Shown here: piece by piece, positions 25,985 through 34,065 of the stretch
How the letters are laid out: every line of letters begins with the position of its first letter
Position numbering within the stretch: position 1 is the first letter of the stretch
Assembly (NCBI GenBank): GCA_963833655.1
Contig: CAWHYL010000004.1
Span: 248,001 to 312,000, forward strand
DNA length: 64,000 bases
Source of the DNA: 3-1-20CM-4-69-9 sp963833655
GTDB taxonomy: Bacteria > Actinomycetota > Thermoleophilia > Gaiellales > Gaiellaceae
Direction: 5' to 3'
Program-made: the position numbers and the translations under genes
The notes under the pieces: model-generated
Told to the model about the DNA's origin: nothing
Database searches by the model: none
The model's input: the letters and a program-made list of their open reading frames with translations, nothing else

Positions 25985-26889
25985 TGCTGCCGCAGCTGGG
26001 CGACGACCTCTTCCTCACCGACGGCGGCATGGAGACGTGGCTCGTGCACGAGCGCGGCTTCGAGCTGTCGCAGTTCGCGTCGTTCCCGCTACTCGACGAC
26101 GGGCGGGGCGCCGAGGCTCTGCGCGCGTACTTCGCACCGTACGTCGCGCTCGCGCGGGCCAACAACGCCGGTCTCGTCCTCGATGCGCCGACGTGGAAGG
26201 CGAGCTCGCACTGGGGCCGTCTGCTCGGCTACGGCGTGGCCGAGCTCGCCGACTTCAACCGGCGAGCGGTCGCACTCGTCGACGACATCCGAACGGAGGC
26301 CTCCGATGTCAGCATCGTCGTCGGCGGCTGCGTCGGGCCGTGCGACGATGCGTATGCCCCGAGCGACCAGATCAGCGCCGACGACGCGTGCGCGTACCAC
26401 CGCCCCCAGATCGAGACGTTCGCGGAGACACCGGCGGACTTCGTCAACGCGCTCACCCTGACCTACTCGGCCGAGGCAATCGGCATCGCACGCGCGGCGA
26501 ACGCCGTAGGAATGCCGGTCGCGATCTCGTTCACGGTCGAGATAGACGGACGGCTGCCGGGCGGCGAGACCCTTGGCGACGCGATCGCGGCCGTGGACGG
26601 TGCGGCCGACGTCGACTACTTCATGGTCAATTGCGCGCATCCCACGCACTTCGCGGGCGTCCTCGACGACGGTGACTGGCGCCGGCGTATCTGGGGCGTG
26701 CGTGCGAACGCGTCGATGAAGAGCCATGCGGAGCTGGACGAGGCGGAGGAGCTCGACTCCGGCGATCCCGACGAGCTCGCCTCGCACTACCCGGCGCTGC
26801 GCGAGCGGCTACCGAACCTCCGCGTCGCGGGCGGCTGCTGCGGCACCGACGACCGCCACATCGCGGCCATCTGCGACGCTCTGACCTAG
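25984..26889 (+). CDS. Homocysteine S-methyltransferase family protein
   Basis: A 301-aa Zn-dependent methyltransferase: LTDGGMETWLVHERGFEL at the N-terminus, then the zinc ligands in MVNCAHP and GGCCGTD. Such enzymes make methionine from homocysteine and S-methylmethionine or a related donor; the exact donor is unknown. Its ATG overlaps the sugar-dehydrogenase TGA (TGATG). The 3' end overlaps the convergent small gene by 4 bp. Confidence 0.88.
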   Translation: MLPQLGDDLFLTDGGMETWLVHERGFELSQFASFPLLDDGRGAEALRAYFAPYVALARANNAGLVLDAPTWKASSHWGRLLGYGVAELADFNRRAVALVDDIRTEASDVSIVVGGCVGPCDDAYAPSDQISADDACAYHRPQIETFAETPADFVNALTLTYSAEAIGIARAANAVGMPVAISFTVEIDGRLPGGETLGDAIAAVDGAADVDYFMVNCAHPTHFAGVLDDGDWRRRIWGVRANASMKSHAELDEAEELDSGDPDELASHYPALRERLPNLRVAGGCCGTDDRHIAAICDALT

Positions 26890-27107
26890 CCGGTGCGGCG
26901 GCGCCGCACGGTTGGCGCCTGCTGCCCGAGCGCCGCGTAGGCGAGCGCCTGCAGCGACTCGTTCAGCGTCGACAGCTCGCGGGCGATCCGCAAGAGCTGC
27001 TCGCTGGTGTCGAGATGCCGGTTGAGCGAATGCATCTCGTCGCACAGACGGTCGAGCCGCGCGAGCAGCGCGTCGAGCTGACGGTCGCCGACGTCCTTTC
27101 GTTCCAC
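26886..27107 (-). CDS. Small coiled-coil protein of unknown function
   Basis: A 73-aa, largely helical protein (LDALLARLDRLCDEMHSLN ... LLRIARELSTLNESLQAL) with a heptad-like leucine pattern and a basic tail. No family is recognised. It is likely real because TAAACT stands 6 nt before GTG 27107 on the minus strand, matching the leaderless promoters of neighbouring genes. Confidence 0.5.
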   Translation of the reverse strand: MERKDVGDRQLDALLARLDRLCDEMHSLNRHLDTSEQLLRIARELSTLNESLQALAYAALGQQAPTVRRRRTG

Positions 27108-27111
27108 GCCG

Positions 27112-27525
27112 TCAGTTTAGGCCGACCAGCTGCCCGCGCGTCTCGACGACGACGGCACCGTCACCGAGCGCTTGGAGGACGCGGTCGCGCGCACCGTCGC
27201 CGGACTCGACGACGTCGACGCGTCCGCCTGCGCCGAGATGTGTCAGTGCGATCGCCGTCAGCTCGGCCGGCGCCGCGCTGAAGACGCCGACGCGAACCGC
27301 GGCGGCCTGCAGCCGCCGGAGTGCAGCTGTCACCTCGGCGTCACGGCGAAGGTAGACCGGAGCGCGCTCCTCCGCGAAGCGCTCGAGCAGCGGCCGCCAG
27401 TTCGGGAGCTGCTCGTCGAGCGCGGAGACGTCGACGCGGAAGCGTCGCGAGGCGTCGTCGAGCCAGTCGCGCCAGAGCGGGCCGACGTCGCCCAGCGCGG
27501 CGAGGTCGATCGCGACCGCCTTCAC
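27112..27525 (-). CDS. HAD-like hydrolase domain protein, degenerate
   Basis: A 137-aa protein that reads as a compact HAD fold: VAIDLAALGDVG in place of the nucleophile motif DxDG, a later VRVGVFSAAPAELT like motif II, and a final VVVETRGQLVGL. The second Asp of the DxD motif is missing, so phosphatase activity is doubtful. GTG 27525 overlaps the VanZ stop (GTGA), so the two are co-translated. Family placement is tentative. Confidence 0.55.
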   Translation of the reverse strand: MKAVAIDLAALGDVGPLWRDWLDDASRRFRVDVSALDEQLPNWRPLLERFAEERAPVYLRRDAEVTAALRRLQAAAVRVGVFSAAPAELTAIALTHLGAGGRVDVVESGDGARDRVLQALGDGAVVVETRGQLVGLN

Positions 27526-27866
27526 CGCTCGCGCACGCGAAGCCACACGAGCATCCCGAGCGACAGCCCGACGGCGTCGATGGCCACGTCGATCGGCGAC
27601 GCATGGCGTCCCCGCACGAAGTGCTGATGCAGCTCGTCGGTTGCCGCATACGCAATCCCGACGGCGAGCGCCGGCGCCTCGGCGCCGAGAGCGCGGTAGA
27701 GCAGCGCCCCGAGGATCGCGTACTCCGTGATGTGGGCACCCTTGCGCAGCACGGTGTCCCATGTGCCGAGGCCGCTCGAGAGGCTCGGAATCGACGAGAA
27801 CGCGAAGATCACCGCAGCCCACACGAACACCGGCAGCCACACGGTTGCAAAGCGCGATCTCACCAT
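27522..27866 (-). CDS. VanZ family membrane protein
   Basis: A 114-aa protein with four membrane segments and the VanZ signatures FVWAAVIFAFSSIPSL, RKGAHITEYAILGALL and the C-terminal DELHQHFVRGRHASPIDV. VanZ-like proteins are membrane proteins of largely unknown function; one confers teicoplanin resistance. A TAGCAT box is 9 nt upstream and shares bases with the promoter of the divergent cobalamin operon. Confidence 0.9.
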   Translation of the reverse strand: MVRSRFATVWLPVFVWAAVIFAFSSIPSLSSGLGTWDTVLRKGAHITEYAILGALLYRALGAEAPALAVGIAYAATDELHQHFVRGRHASPIDVAIDAVGLSLGMLVWLRVRER

Positions 27867-27887
27867 CGGCGGTCGATGCTAGTCTCC

Positions 27888-28045
27888 GCCCGACAAACCG
27901 GCGAGCGGCAAGGGAATCCGGTGCAAGTCCGGAACGGTCCCGCCGCTGTGAGGGGAGATGCTCCCGCGCCACGTGCCACTGGCCTCCGGGCTGGGAAGGC
28001 GGCGAGGGAGGGAGCCCCGAGTCAGAAGACCTCCGCCCGCCCGGA
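27888..28045 (+). promoter_or_regulatory. Cobalamin riboswitch
   Basis: The leader of btuF contains the AdoCbl-riboswitch core: GGGAATCCGGTGCAAGTCC, then the CCCGCCGCTGTGA stretch, GCCACTGG, a CTGGGAAGGC arm, and the B12-box-like GAGTCAGAAGACC near 28020-28031. Spacing and order match the class I fold. Binding of adenosylcobalamin should lower expression of the transporter. A TAGTCT box at 27880-27885 is the likely promoter. The exact boundaries are approximate. Confidence 0.9.
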
Positions 28046-28074
28046 AAATCGAACCCCTCGCGGAAGGAGGATTC

Positions 28075-28902
28075 GTGTTTCGATCATTGCTCCTCGCGGC
28101 GACGGTCGCCGCGCTTCTCGCCGTCCAGCCCGCGTCGGCGGCCACGCCTCAGCGCATCATCTCGCTGTCGCCGACGGCCACAGAGACGCTGTTCGCGATC
28201 GGCGCCGGCAAGCAGGTCGTCGCGGTCGACGACCAGTCCGACTATCCAAAGCGCGCACCGCGGACGACGCTCTCCGGCTTCACGCCGAACGTCGAGGCGA
28301 TCGCTGCGTATCGCCCGGACCTCGTCGTCGTGCAGTACGACTCGGGAGGCGTCGTCGAGGCGCTGCACAAGCTGAGCATCCGTGTGCTGATCCAGCCGAG
28401 CGCGAAGGACCTTGCGGCGGCGTACGGGCAGATTCGGCAGCTCGGAGCCGTGACCGCGCACAAGCGCTCGGCGTCGGCGCTCGTCGCGCGCATGAAGAAG
28501 ACGATCGCCAAGACGATCGCCTCGACGCCGCACCGGCGGCTCGCCGTGTATCACGAGCTGTCTCCGGACTACTACAGCGCGACATCGAAGACGTTCATCG
28601 GCGGGATCTACAAGCTCTTCGGCCTGCGCAACATCGCCGACGCTGCCGACTCGGGTGGATCCGGCTACCCGCAGCTTTCCGCGGAGTACATCCTCGGAGC
28701 GAATCCGAGCCTGATCGTGCTCGCCGACACGCGCTGCTGCGGCCAGAGCGTTGCGTCGGTGTCGGGGCGGCCGGGCTGGTCGAACATCGCGGCGATCCGG
28801 ACGCGTAGCGTCGTCGCCGTCGACGACTCGGTCGCGTCGCGCTGGGGACCGCGGGTCGTGCAGTTCGTGCACGCCGTCGCCAAGGTGCTCCGCAAGCGCT
28901 GA
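28075..28902 (+). CDS. btuF: Cobalamin ABC transporter substrate-binding protein
   Basis: A 275-aa exported binding protein of the BtuF/FhuD family: signal peptide (SLLLAATVAALLAVQPASA), RIISLSPTATETLFAIGAG, VAVDDQSDYP and YRPDLVVVQYDSGG. GTG 28075 stands 4 nt after a strong GGAAGGAGG. The upstream cobalamin riboswitch identifies the substrate as vitamin B12 or a related corrinoid. Its stop overlaps btuC (TGATG). Confidence 0.92.
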   Translation: MFRSLLLAATVAALLAVQPASAATPQRIISLSPTATETLFAIGAGKQVVAVDDQSDYPKRAPRTTLSGFTPNVEAIAAYRPDLVVVQYDSGGVVEALHKLSIRVLIQPSAKDLAAAYGQIRQLGAVTAHKRSASALVARMKKTIAKTIASTPHRRLAVYHELSPDYYSATSKTFIGGIYKLFGLRNIADAADSGGSGYPQLSAEYILGANPSLIVLADTRCCGQSVASVSGRPGWSNIAAIRTRSVVAVDDSVASRWGPRVVQFVHAVAKVLRKR

Positions 28903-29903
28903 TGCGTCTTGCGGCCGCAGCGGTCTTTCTCGCAGCGGCACTGCTGACGGGCGCCCTGGTCGGCCCGGTCGACCTGGGCGCCCTGACGGTCATCCACGCG
29001 ACGTTCGCGCACGTCCTTGGACTGCACTCGCCGCTCTCCGGTGCAGACGACGCGATCCTCTGGCAGCTGCGGCTGCCGCGCGTGGTGCTGGGCGCCCTGG
29101 TCGGCGGCACGCTCGCCGCCGCCGGCGCCGCGTATCAAGGCGTGTTTCGCAACCCGCTCGCGGATCCGTACCTGCTCGGTGCTGCGGCCGGCGCCGGCCT
29201 CGGTGCGACACTCGTCGCGGCATATGCGCCGGGCAGCGGGCTTTCGGGCGATCTGCTCCCGCTCTCGGCGTTCGCGGGCGCCGGCTTCGCGGTCGTCGTT
29301 GCGTACGTGCTCGGCCGTTCTGCCGGTGCTGCGGCAGGGCCCGCGGCGCTCATCCTGGCCGGCGTCACCGTCGCCTCGTTCTTCACCGCCGTGCAGATCT
29401 TCGTTCAGCAGCAGCATGTCGACACGGTGCAGCAGGTGTACTCCTGGCTCCTCGGGCGACTGTCGACGGCGGGCTGGCGGGAGGTCGGGATCATCGCGCC
29501 TTATGCGATCGCGTCGTGGCTGATCCTGCTCGGGCACCGGCGTCTCCTCGACGTCCTCGCCGTCGGAGACGACGAAGCTGCTGCTCTCGGCGTCAACGTC
29601 GGCCGTGTCCGTCTCCTCGTTGTGGTCGCGGCGACGATTGCGACCGCCGCGGCCGTCGCCGTGGCCGGCCTGATCGCGTTCGTCGGAATCATCGTCCCGC
29701 ACACGATCCGACTCCTGATCGGCGGGAGCTATCGGGTGCTGATGCCGCTCTCGATCATCGTCGGCGCCGGGTTTCTCGTCTTCGCCGACGTGATCGCGCG
29801 CACCGTGATGTCCCCGGCGGAGCTGCCGATCGGCGTCGTGACGGCGTTCTTCGGCGCGCCGTTCTTCGCGGTCATCCTCCGCACGAGCCGGAGGGCCGCG
29901 TGA
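28902..29903 (+). CDS. btuC: Cobalamin ABC transporter permease (FecCD family)
   Basis: A 333-aa permease with about ten membrane helices and the FecCD motifs LRLPRVVLGALVGGTLAAAG, FRNPLADPYLLG and GLIAFVGIIVPHTIRLL. It forms the membrane channel of the btuFCD importer. Start ATG overlaps the btuF TGA and its end overlaps btuD (GTGA), so all three are coupled. Confidence 0.94.
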   Translation: MRLAAAAVFLAAALLTGALVGPVDLGALTVIHATFAHVLGLHSPLSGADDAILWQLRLPRVVLGALVGGTLAAAGAAYQGVFRNPLADPYLLGAAAGAGLGATLVAAYAPGSGLSGDLLPLSAFAGAGFAVVVAYVLGRSAGAAAGPAALILAGVTVASFFTAVQIFVQQQHVDTVQQVYSWLLGRLSTAGWREVGIIAPYAIASWLILLGHRRLLDVLAVGDDEAAALGVNVGRVRLLVVVAATIATAAAVAVAGLIAFVGIIVPHTIRLLIGGSYRVLMPLSIIVGAGFLVFADVIARTVMSPAELPIGVVTAFFGAPFFAVILRTSRRAA

Positions 29904-30688
29904 GCGCGCTCGCGCTCGACTCGCTGTCGGTCACGCTCGGCGGCGCTCGCATCGTCGACCGCCTCGCGGCGAGCGTCGAGTCGGGCGAGTGGGTGGCGCT
30001 GATCGGGCCGAACGGCGCCGGGAAGACGACGGCGCTGCGGGCTGTCGCCGGCCTCGTCGGCTACGACGGCGCGGTGACGATCTTCGGCGACGACGCCGAA
30101 ACGTTGTCACGCCGCCGGCGGGCACGAGCGCTCGCCCTCGTCCCGCAGGTGCCGCTGCTGCCGCGCGACATCAGCGTGCGCGAGTACGTCCTGCTCGGCC
30201 GCACGCCGTACCTGACGTACTTCGGCTCGGAGCGGCGCGCGGATCACGACGCCGTCGACGAGGCGCTCGAGCAGCTCGACCTCGGCGCGCTGGAGCACCG
30301 TCGCCTCGAGACGCTCTCCGGCGGCGAGCGCCAGCGCGCGACGCTCGCCCGCGCGCTCGCACAGGACGCCCCGATCCTCCTGCTCGACGAGCCGACAGCG
30401 GCCCTGGACGTCGGGCGCCAGCAACAGGTGCTCGAGCTCGTCGACTCGTTGCGCGCGCGGCGCGGGCTGACCGTCCTCTCGACGATGCACGACCTCACAC
30501 TGGCGGGCCAGTACGCCGACCGGCTCCTCCTGCTCGACGGCGGCCGGCTCGTTGCCGGGGGCGCGGCGCGCGACGTCCTCACGCGGCCGTTGATCCGCGA
30601 GCACTACGGCGCCGACGTCGCGCTCGTCGAGACAGAGACGGGTTTCGTGGTCGTGCCCGTGCGAGGTACGATCGGCAACGGCGCGTAG
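29900..30688 (+). CDS. btuD: Cobalamin ABC transporter ATP-binding protein
   Basis: A 262-aa ABC ATPase: Walker A GPNGAGKTT, Q-loop in LVPQVPLLP, signature LSGGERQRATLARAL, Walker B ILLLDEPTAALD and the H-loop in STMHDLTLA. It completes the riboswitch-controlled btuFCD operon. GTG 29900 overlaps the btuC stop. Confidence 0.94.
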   Translation: MSALALDSLSVTLGGARIVDRLAASVESGEWVALIGPNGAGKTTALRAVAGLVGYDGAVTIFGDDAETLSRRRRARALALVPQVPLLPRDISVREYVLLGRTPYLTYFGSERRADHDAVDEALEQLDLGALEHRRLETLSGGERQRATLARALAQDAPILLLDEPTAALDVGRQQQVLELVDSLRARRGLTVLSTMHDLTLAGQYADRLLLLDGGRLVAGGAARDVLTRPLIREHYGADVALVETETGFVVVPVRGTIGNGA

Positions 30689-30757
30689 CGCCGTCTATGA
30701 GGGCCTGAGGCGACACGACACTCTTCCTGTCCCGCCTGCACCGACGGAGGTCCTCGC

Positions 30758-32104
30758 TTGCTTTCTGCAGCGAACATCACGAAGTACAACGGTCCGCAGC
30801 TCGTCCTGCACGACGTGACGCTCGTCGTCCCGCCCGAAGCGCGCATCGGGCTGGTCGGGCCGAACGGCGTCGGCAAGTCGACGCTGCTGCGCACCCTCGC
30901 GGGGCTGGAGGAGCCCGACCGCGGAACCGTGCGCCGGACCCCGCCGGCGCTCGCCGTCGGGTACCTGCCACAAGAGCAGACACCGCGCACGCGCTCGGGC
31001 GGCGAGGCCGCGCGCGCCAGGCTGGCGGAGTTCATGCGCCGCCCACTGGACGTGTTCCTCCTCGACGAGCCGACGAACGACCTCGACTTCGGCGGTCTCG
31101 ATTGGCTCAACCGCGAGCTCGGGAAGCTCCAGGGCGCCGTCGTCCTCATCTCGCACGACCGTGACTTCCTCGATCACGTCGTCTCCCGCGTCGTCGAGCT
31201 CGACGAGTGGACGCACGGTGCGACGGAGTTCGCCGGCGGCTGGAGCGCGTACGAGCGTGCGCGGGCGAGCGCGTTGCGGCGGCAGCGCGAGGCGTACGAG
31301 CACTACGAGACCGAGAAGGAGCGGCTCGAGGATCAGATGCGGCGCATGCAGCGCTGGGAGGAGCGCGGCTACGGCCAAGGCCGCAAGAAGAAGCGCACGA
31401 AAGACGTGAAGAAGCGGTACGGCGGCCGTGTCGCACGCCTCGACAAGGCCCACAAGCCCTACGAGCCGTGGGAGCTACGGATCCCGCTGTCTGCCGGGCG
31501 CCGCAGCGGCGATGTCGTCCTGCGTCTCGAGCACGCCGTCGCTCACCGCGGGGACTTCACGCTCGGGCCGGTCGACCTCGAGATCGGGTGGGCCGACCGC
31601 GTTGCGATCGCAGGCCCGAACGGAAGCGGCAAGTCCACGCTGATCGACGTCCTGCTCGGCCGGCTGCCGCTCGAGTCGGGGCACGTGCACACGGGCAGCG
31701 GCGTCGTGCTCGGCGAGCTGACGCAGGAGCGCGGCGAGCTCGCGAGCGGCGAGCTGCTGCCGCTCTTCACGCGCGAGTCGGGGCTCAACGACGAGGACGC
31801 GCGCACGCTGCTCGCAAAGTTCGGCCTCGGCGCCGACCACGTCCGTCGCGATGCGGCCTCCCTGTCGCCCGGCGAGCGAACGCGCGCGCTGCTCGCGCTG
31901 CTCGCTGCGCGCGGCGTCAACTGTCTGATCCTGGACGAGCCGACGAACCACCTCGACGTGCCGGCGATCGAGGAGCTGGAGCGGGCGCTGGACGCCTTCG
32001 ACGGCACCGTCCTGCTGGTGACGCACGATCGCCGCTTCCTCGAGGCGTTCCGGGCGACGCAGCTGGTGGACCTGGGTGTACCGGTAACACCCGTAACCAA
32101 ATAG
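30758..32104 (+). CDS. ABC-F family ATPase with a shortened first ABC domain
   Basis: A 448-aa soluble protein with two ABC domains: Walker A GPNGVGKSTLLR and GPNGSGKSTLID, signatures SGGEAARARLA and LSPGERTRALLALL, and Walker B FLLDEPTNDLD and LILDEPTNHLD. The linker (about residues 180-240) is basic and long, as in ABC-F translation factors. Only ~25 residues separate YLPQEQTP from the first signature, compared with the usual ~80, so the helical subdomain of ABC1 is largely gone. TTG 30758 follows GGAGG. It could be a ribosome-protection or translational-throttle factor. Confidence 0.85.
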   Translation: MLSAANITKYNGPQLVLHDVTLVVPPEARIGLVGPNGVGKSTLLRTLAGLEEPDRGTVRRTPPALAVGYLPQEQTPRTRSGGEAARARLAEFMRRPLDVFLLDEPTNDLDFGGLDWLNRELGKLQGAVVLISHDRDFLDHVVSRVVELDEWTHGATEFAGGWSAYERARASALRRQREAYEHYETEKERLEDQMRRMQRWEERGYGQGRKKKRTKDVKKRYGGRVARLDKAHKPYEPWELRIPLSAGRRSGDVVLRLEHAVAHRGDFTLGPVDLEIGWADRVAIAGPNGSGKSTLIDVLLGRLPLESGHVHTGSGVVLGELTQERGELASGELLPLFTRESGLNDEDARTLLAKFGLGADHVRRDAASLSPGERTRALLALLAARGVNCLILDEPTNHLDVPAIEELERALDAFDGTVLLVTHDRRFLEAFRATQLVDLGVPVTPVTK

Positions 32105-32171
32105 GCCGGTCCGGCGTTTCCCCTGCAGAACAGCAACTTCCCCGCGTTCGTACGAAAGGAGCCACAAACTC

Positions 32172-32399
32172 ATGGGTATCGGAGTCAGCCTCATTCTTAT
32201 GGCAGCCGGCGCCATCCTGATCTGGGCGGTCAACGCCACGGTCAGCGGCATCGAGCTGCACACGATCGGTTGGATCCTGCTGATCATCGGCGCCGTCGGC
32301 GCCCTGCTCTCGCTGATCTTCTGGTCGAGCTGGGGCGGCGTGGGCGGGCCTGCCGATGGCCCGCGCGGCCGTCGCACGGTCGTCCGCGACGACTACTAA
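32172..32399 (+). CDS. DUF6458 family membrane protein
   Basis: A 75-aa protein with two membrane helices (VSLILMAAGAILIWAV and TIGWILLIIGAVGALLSLI) and a basic end RRTVVRDDY, matching the small actinobacterial DUF6458 family. A GAAAGGAG Shine-Dalgarno precedes ATG 32172. The function is unknown. Confidence 0.8.
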   Translation: MGIGVSLILMAAGAILIWAVNATVSGIELHTIGWILLIIGAVGALLSLIFWSSWGGVGGPADGPRGRRTVVRDDY

Positions 32400-32400
32400 A

Positions 32401-32515
32401 GGTCAATCGAAAAGTGCGCCGGGGTCAGACCCGAACGGGCCTGACCCCAGCCTTTCGATTTGAAAAGCAGTCCCCGAGGGGCCTGACCCCAGACTTGGGT
32501 CTGCAACCCCGGCGG
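32401..32515. repeat. REP-like inverted repeat locus
   Basis: The space between DUF6458 and lepB holds nested palindromes: outer arms AATCGAAA (32405-32412) and TTTCGATT (32453-32460), inner GGGGTCAG and CTGACCCC, then a second GGGGCCTGACCCC copy and GGGTCTGCAACCCC. The core is shared with the loci at 19.3-19.7 and 54.9 kb. The hairpins lie between convergent genes and may act as a two-way terminator. Confidence 0.8.
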
Positions 32516-32523
32516 TGAAACCA

Positions 32524-33108
32524 TCAGGGGACGCCCATGCGGCGGAGCGGCCAGTAGGTGAAGAAGACCTTGCCGATGATCGCGCTGCGCGGGACGAGGC
32601 CCCAGACCCGCGAGTCGCACGAGTGGGCGCGATTGTCGCCCTCCATCAGGTACATGGCCTTCGGGATGCGCGTGAGCGTCCCGGCAGGCGGGATGTCGCG
32701 CATCGTCCGCGTCTGCGTGTCGCGGCGGTCCGTCTGCACGTACGGCTCGGACAGCCGCCTGCCGTCGATGTACGTGTAGCCGCTGCGTTCCGACCACACG
32801 TCGCCAGGCAAGCCGATCACGCGCTTGACGAAGATCCCGCCGACGCATGCTTCGCTCGCCGCCCTCGGCGCGTGGAACACGACGATCTCGCCGCGATGCG
32901 GATCCCGGAAGTGGTAGATGAACCGGTTCGCGAGCACGCGGTCCGACCGGCCTCCCTCACAACCGGGCTCGGGACGAGCGCAGTGCAGCGTCGGCTCCAT
33001 CGACGGGGACGGGATCCGGTACGGGTTGACGACCCAGGCCTTGACGGCGAGCACGACCGCCACGGCGACGACGATCGTGACGATCCATTCGACGAGGCGT
33101 CGCCGCAC
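32524..33108 (-). CDS. lepB: Type I signal peptidase
   Basis: Cleaves signal peptides at the outer face of the membrane. The 194-aa product has one N-terminal membrane anchor (residues about 8-24), the catalytic Ser36 in PSPSMEPTL, the general base Lys95 in FVKRVIGLPGD, and GDNRAHSCDSR plus RSAIIGKVFFTYWP (boxes D/E). Length matches actinobacterial S26A peptidases. Its start is separated by only 3 bp from the LLM gene stop. Confidence 0.95.
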   Translation of the reverse strand: MRRRLVEWIVTIVVAVAVVLAVKAWVVNPYRIPSPSMEPTLHCARPEPGCEGGRSDRVLANRFIYHFRDPHRGEIVVFHAPRAASEACVGGIFVKRVIGLPGDVWSERSGYTYIDGRRLSEPYVQTDRRDTQTRTMRDIPPAGTLTRIPKAMYLMEGDNRAHSCDSRVWGLVPRSAIIGKVFFTYWPLRRMGVP

Positions 33109-33111
33109 GCG

Positions 33112-34041
33112 CTACGCGACTGCGGGCGCGAGCTCGCGGCCGATCAGCGCAACCGTCTCGAGATCGCGGTGTGCGAGGTGCTGCAGCATGACGCGCTCGA
33201 AGCCGAGCGCTGCGATCTCGTGCAGCCGCTCGATCACCCGCTCGACGGTGCCGACCGGCCCGCTCTCCGCGTAGCGCTCGAGCACGGTCTGCGGGTCGCG
33301 GCCGAAGCGCTCGCCGATCCGCTGCGCGGACTGCCGCACCTCGCGGTCGTTGCGCCCGACGACGATCGGGGCCATCAGCGAGTAGCGGAGCGTCGCCGGG
33401 TCCCGCCCGCCGCGCTCGCACGCTTCGTCCAGCCGTCCCTTGCGCTCGCGGGCATCGGCGAAGGTTCCGAAGACGCAGTTGTACTCGTCCGCGAAGCGTA
33501 CGGCCGGGGCGGTCGTCCCGGGCTTCGCGCTGCCGCCGACGAGAATCGTCAGCTCGGGCCGCCCAAGGCCGGGGGCGTTCTGCAGGCGATAGTGCTTGCC
33601 GTCGAAGTCGAGGCTGTCCTTGCGGAAGAGGCCGTGCGCGATCTCGAGCTGCTCCGCGAAGCGCGAGATGCGCTCCGCCGTCGGGGGGAACTCGAACCCG
33701 TAGGCCTCGTGCTCGCGCTGCATCCAGCCCGCGCCCATCCCGAGGACGATGCGCCCGCCGGAGATCTCGTCTGCCGCAGCCGCGTTCCGCGCGAGCAGCG
33801 ACGGATGGCGGAACGTCACCGGCGAGACGAGCGTCCCCAGCTGCAGCTTCGTCGTCCGGGCCGCGAGCCCGCAGATGCACGCCCACGCGTCGACGACCGG
33901 CCGCGACTCGTCGAAGCCCGAGATGTAGTGGTCGGAGCGGAACAGCGCCTCGACACCGTGCTCCTCGCAGGCGTCGGCGAGCGCCGCCCAGTCGTCCCAG
34001 GTGACGCCTTCCTGACCTTCGATCATCAGGGCGAGCCGCAC
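33112..34041 (-). CDS. LLM-class (probably F420-dependent) oxidoreductase
   Basis: A 309-aa TIM-barrel flavin/F420 enzyme of the luciferase-like monooxygenase family: RLALMIEGQEGVTWDDW at the N-terminus, ALFRSDHY, GTLVSPVTFRHP, EISGGRIVLGMGAGW and LTILVGGSAKPGT. The substrate is unknown. GTG 34041 is preferred over ATG 34059 because the family starts at this residue and because TAGCGT lies 8 nt upstream on the minus strand. The promoter overlaps that of pcrA. Confidence 0.85.
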   Translation of the reverse strand: MRLALMIEGQEGVTWDDWAALADACEEHGVEALFRSDHYISGFDESRPVVDAWACICGLAARTTKLQLGTLVSPVTFRHPSLLARNAAAADEISGGRIVLGMGAGWMQREHEAYGFEFPPTAERISRFAEQLEIAHGLFRKDSLDFDGKHYRLQNAPGLGRPELTILVGGSAKPGTTAPAVRFADEYNCVFGTFADARERKGRLDEACERGGRDPATLRYSLMAPIVVGRNDREVRQSAQRIGERFGRDPQTVLERYAESGPVGTVERVIERLHEIAALGFERVMLQHLAHRDLETVALIGRELAPAVA

Positions 34042-34049
34042 GGCGCTCG

Positions 34050-34059
34050 ACGCTAGCAT
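34050..34059. promoter_or_regulatory. Overlapping divergent -10 boxes (LLM gene / pcrA)
   Basis: The segment ACGCTAGCAT contains TAGCAT (34054-34059) 6 nt before the pcrA ATG and, on the minus strand, TAGCGT (34055-34050) 8 nt before the LLM GTG. The two boxes share two bases, and the two start codons are only 24 bp apart. Confidence 0.6.
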
Positions 34060-34065
34060 CGGCGC

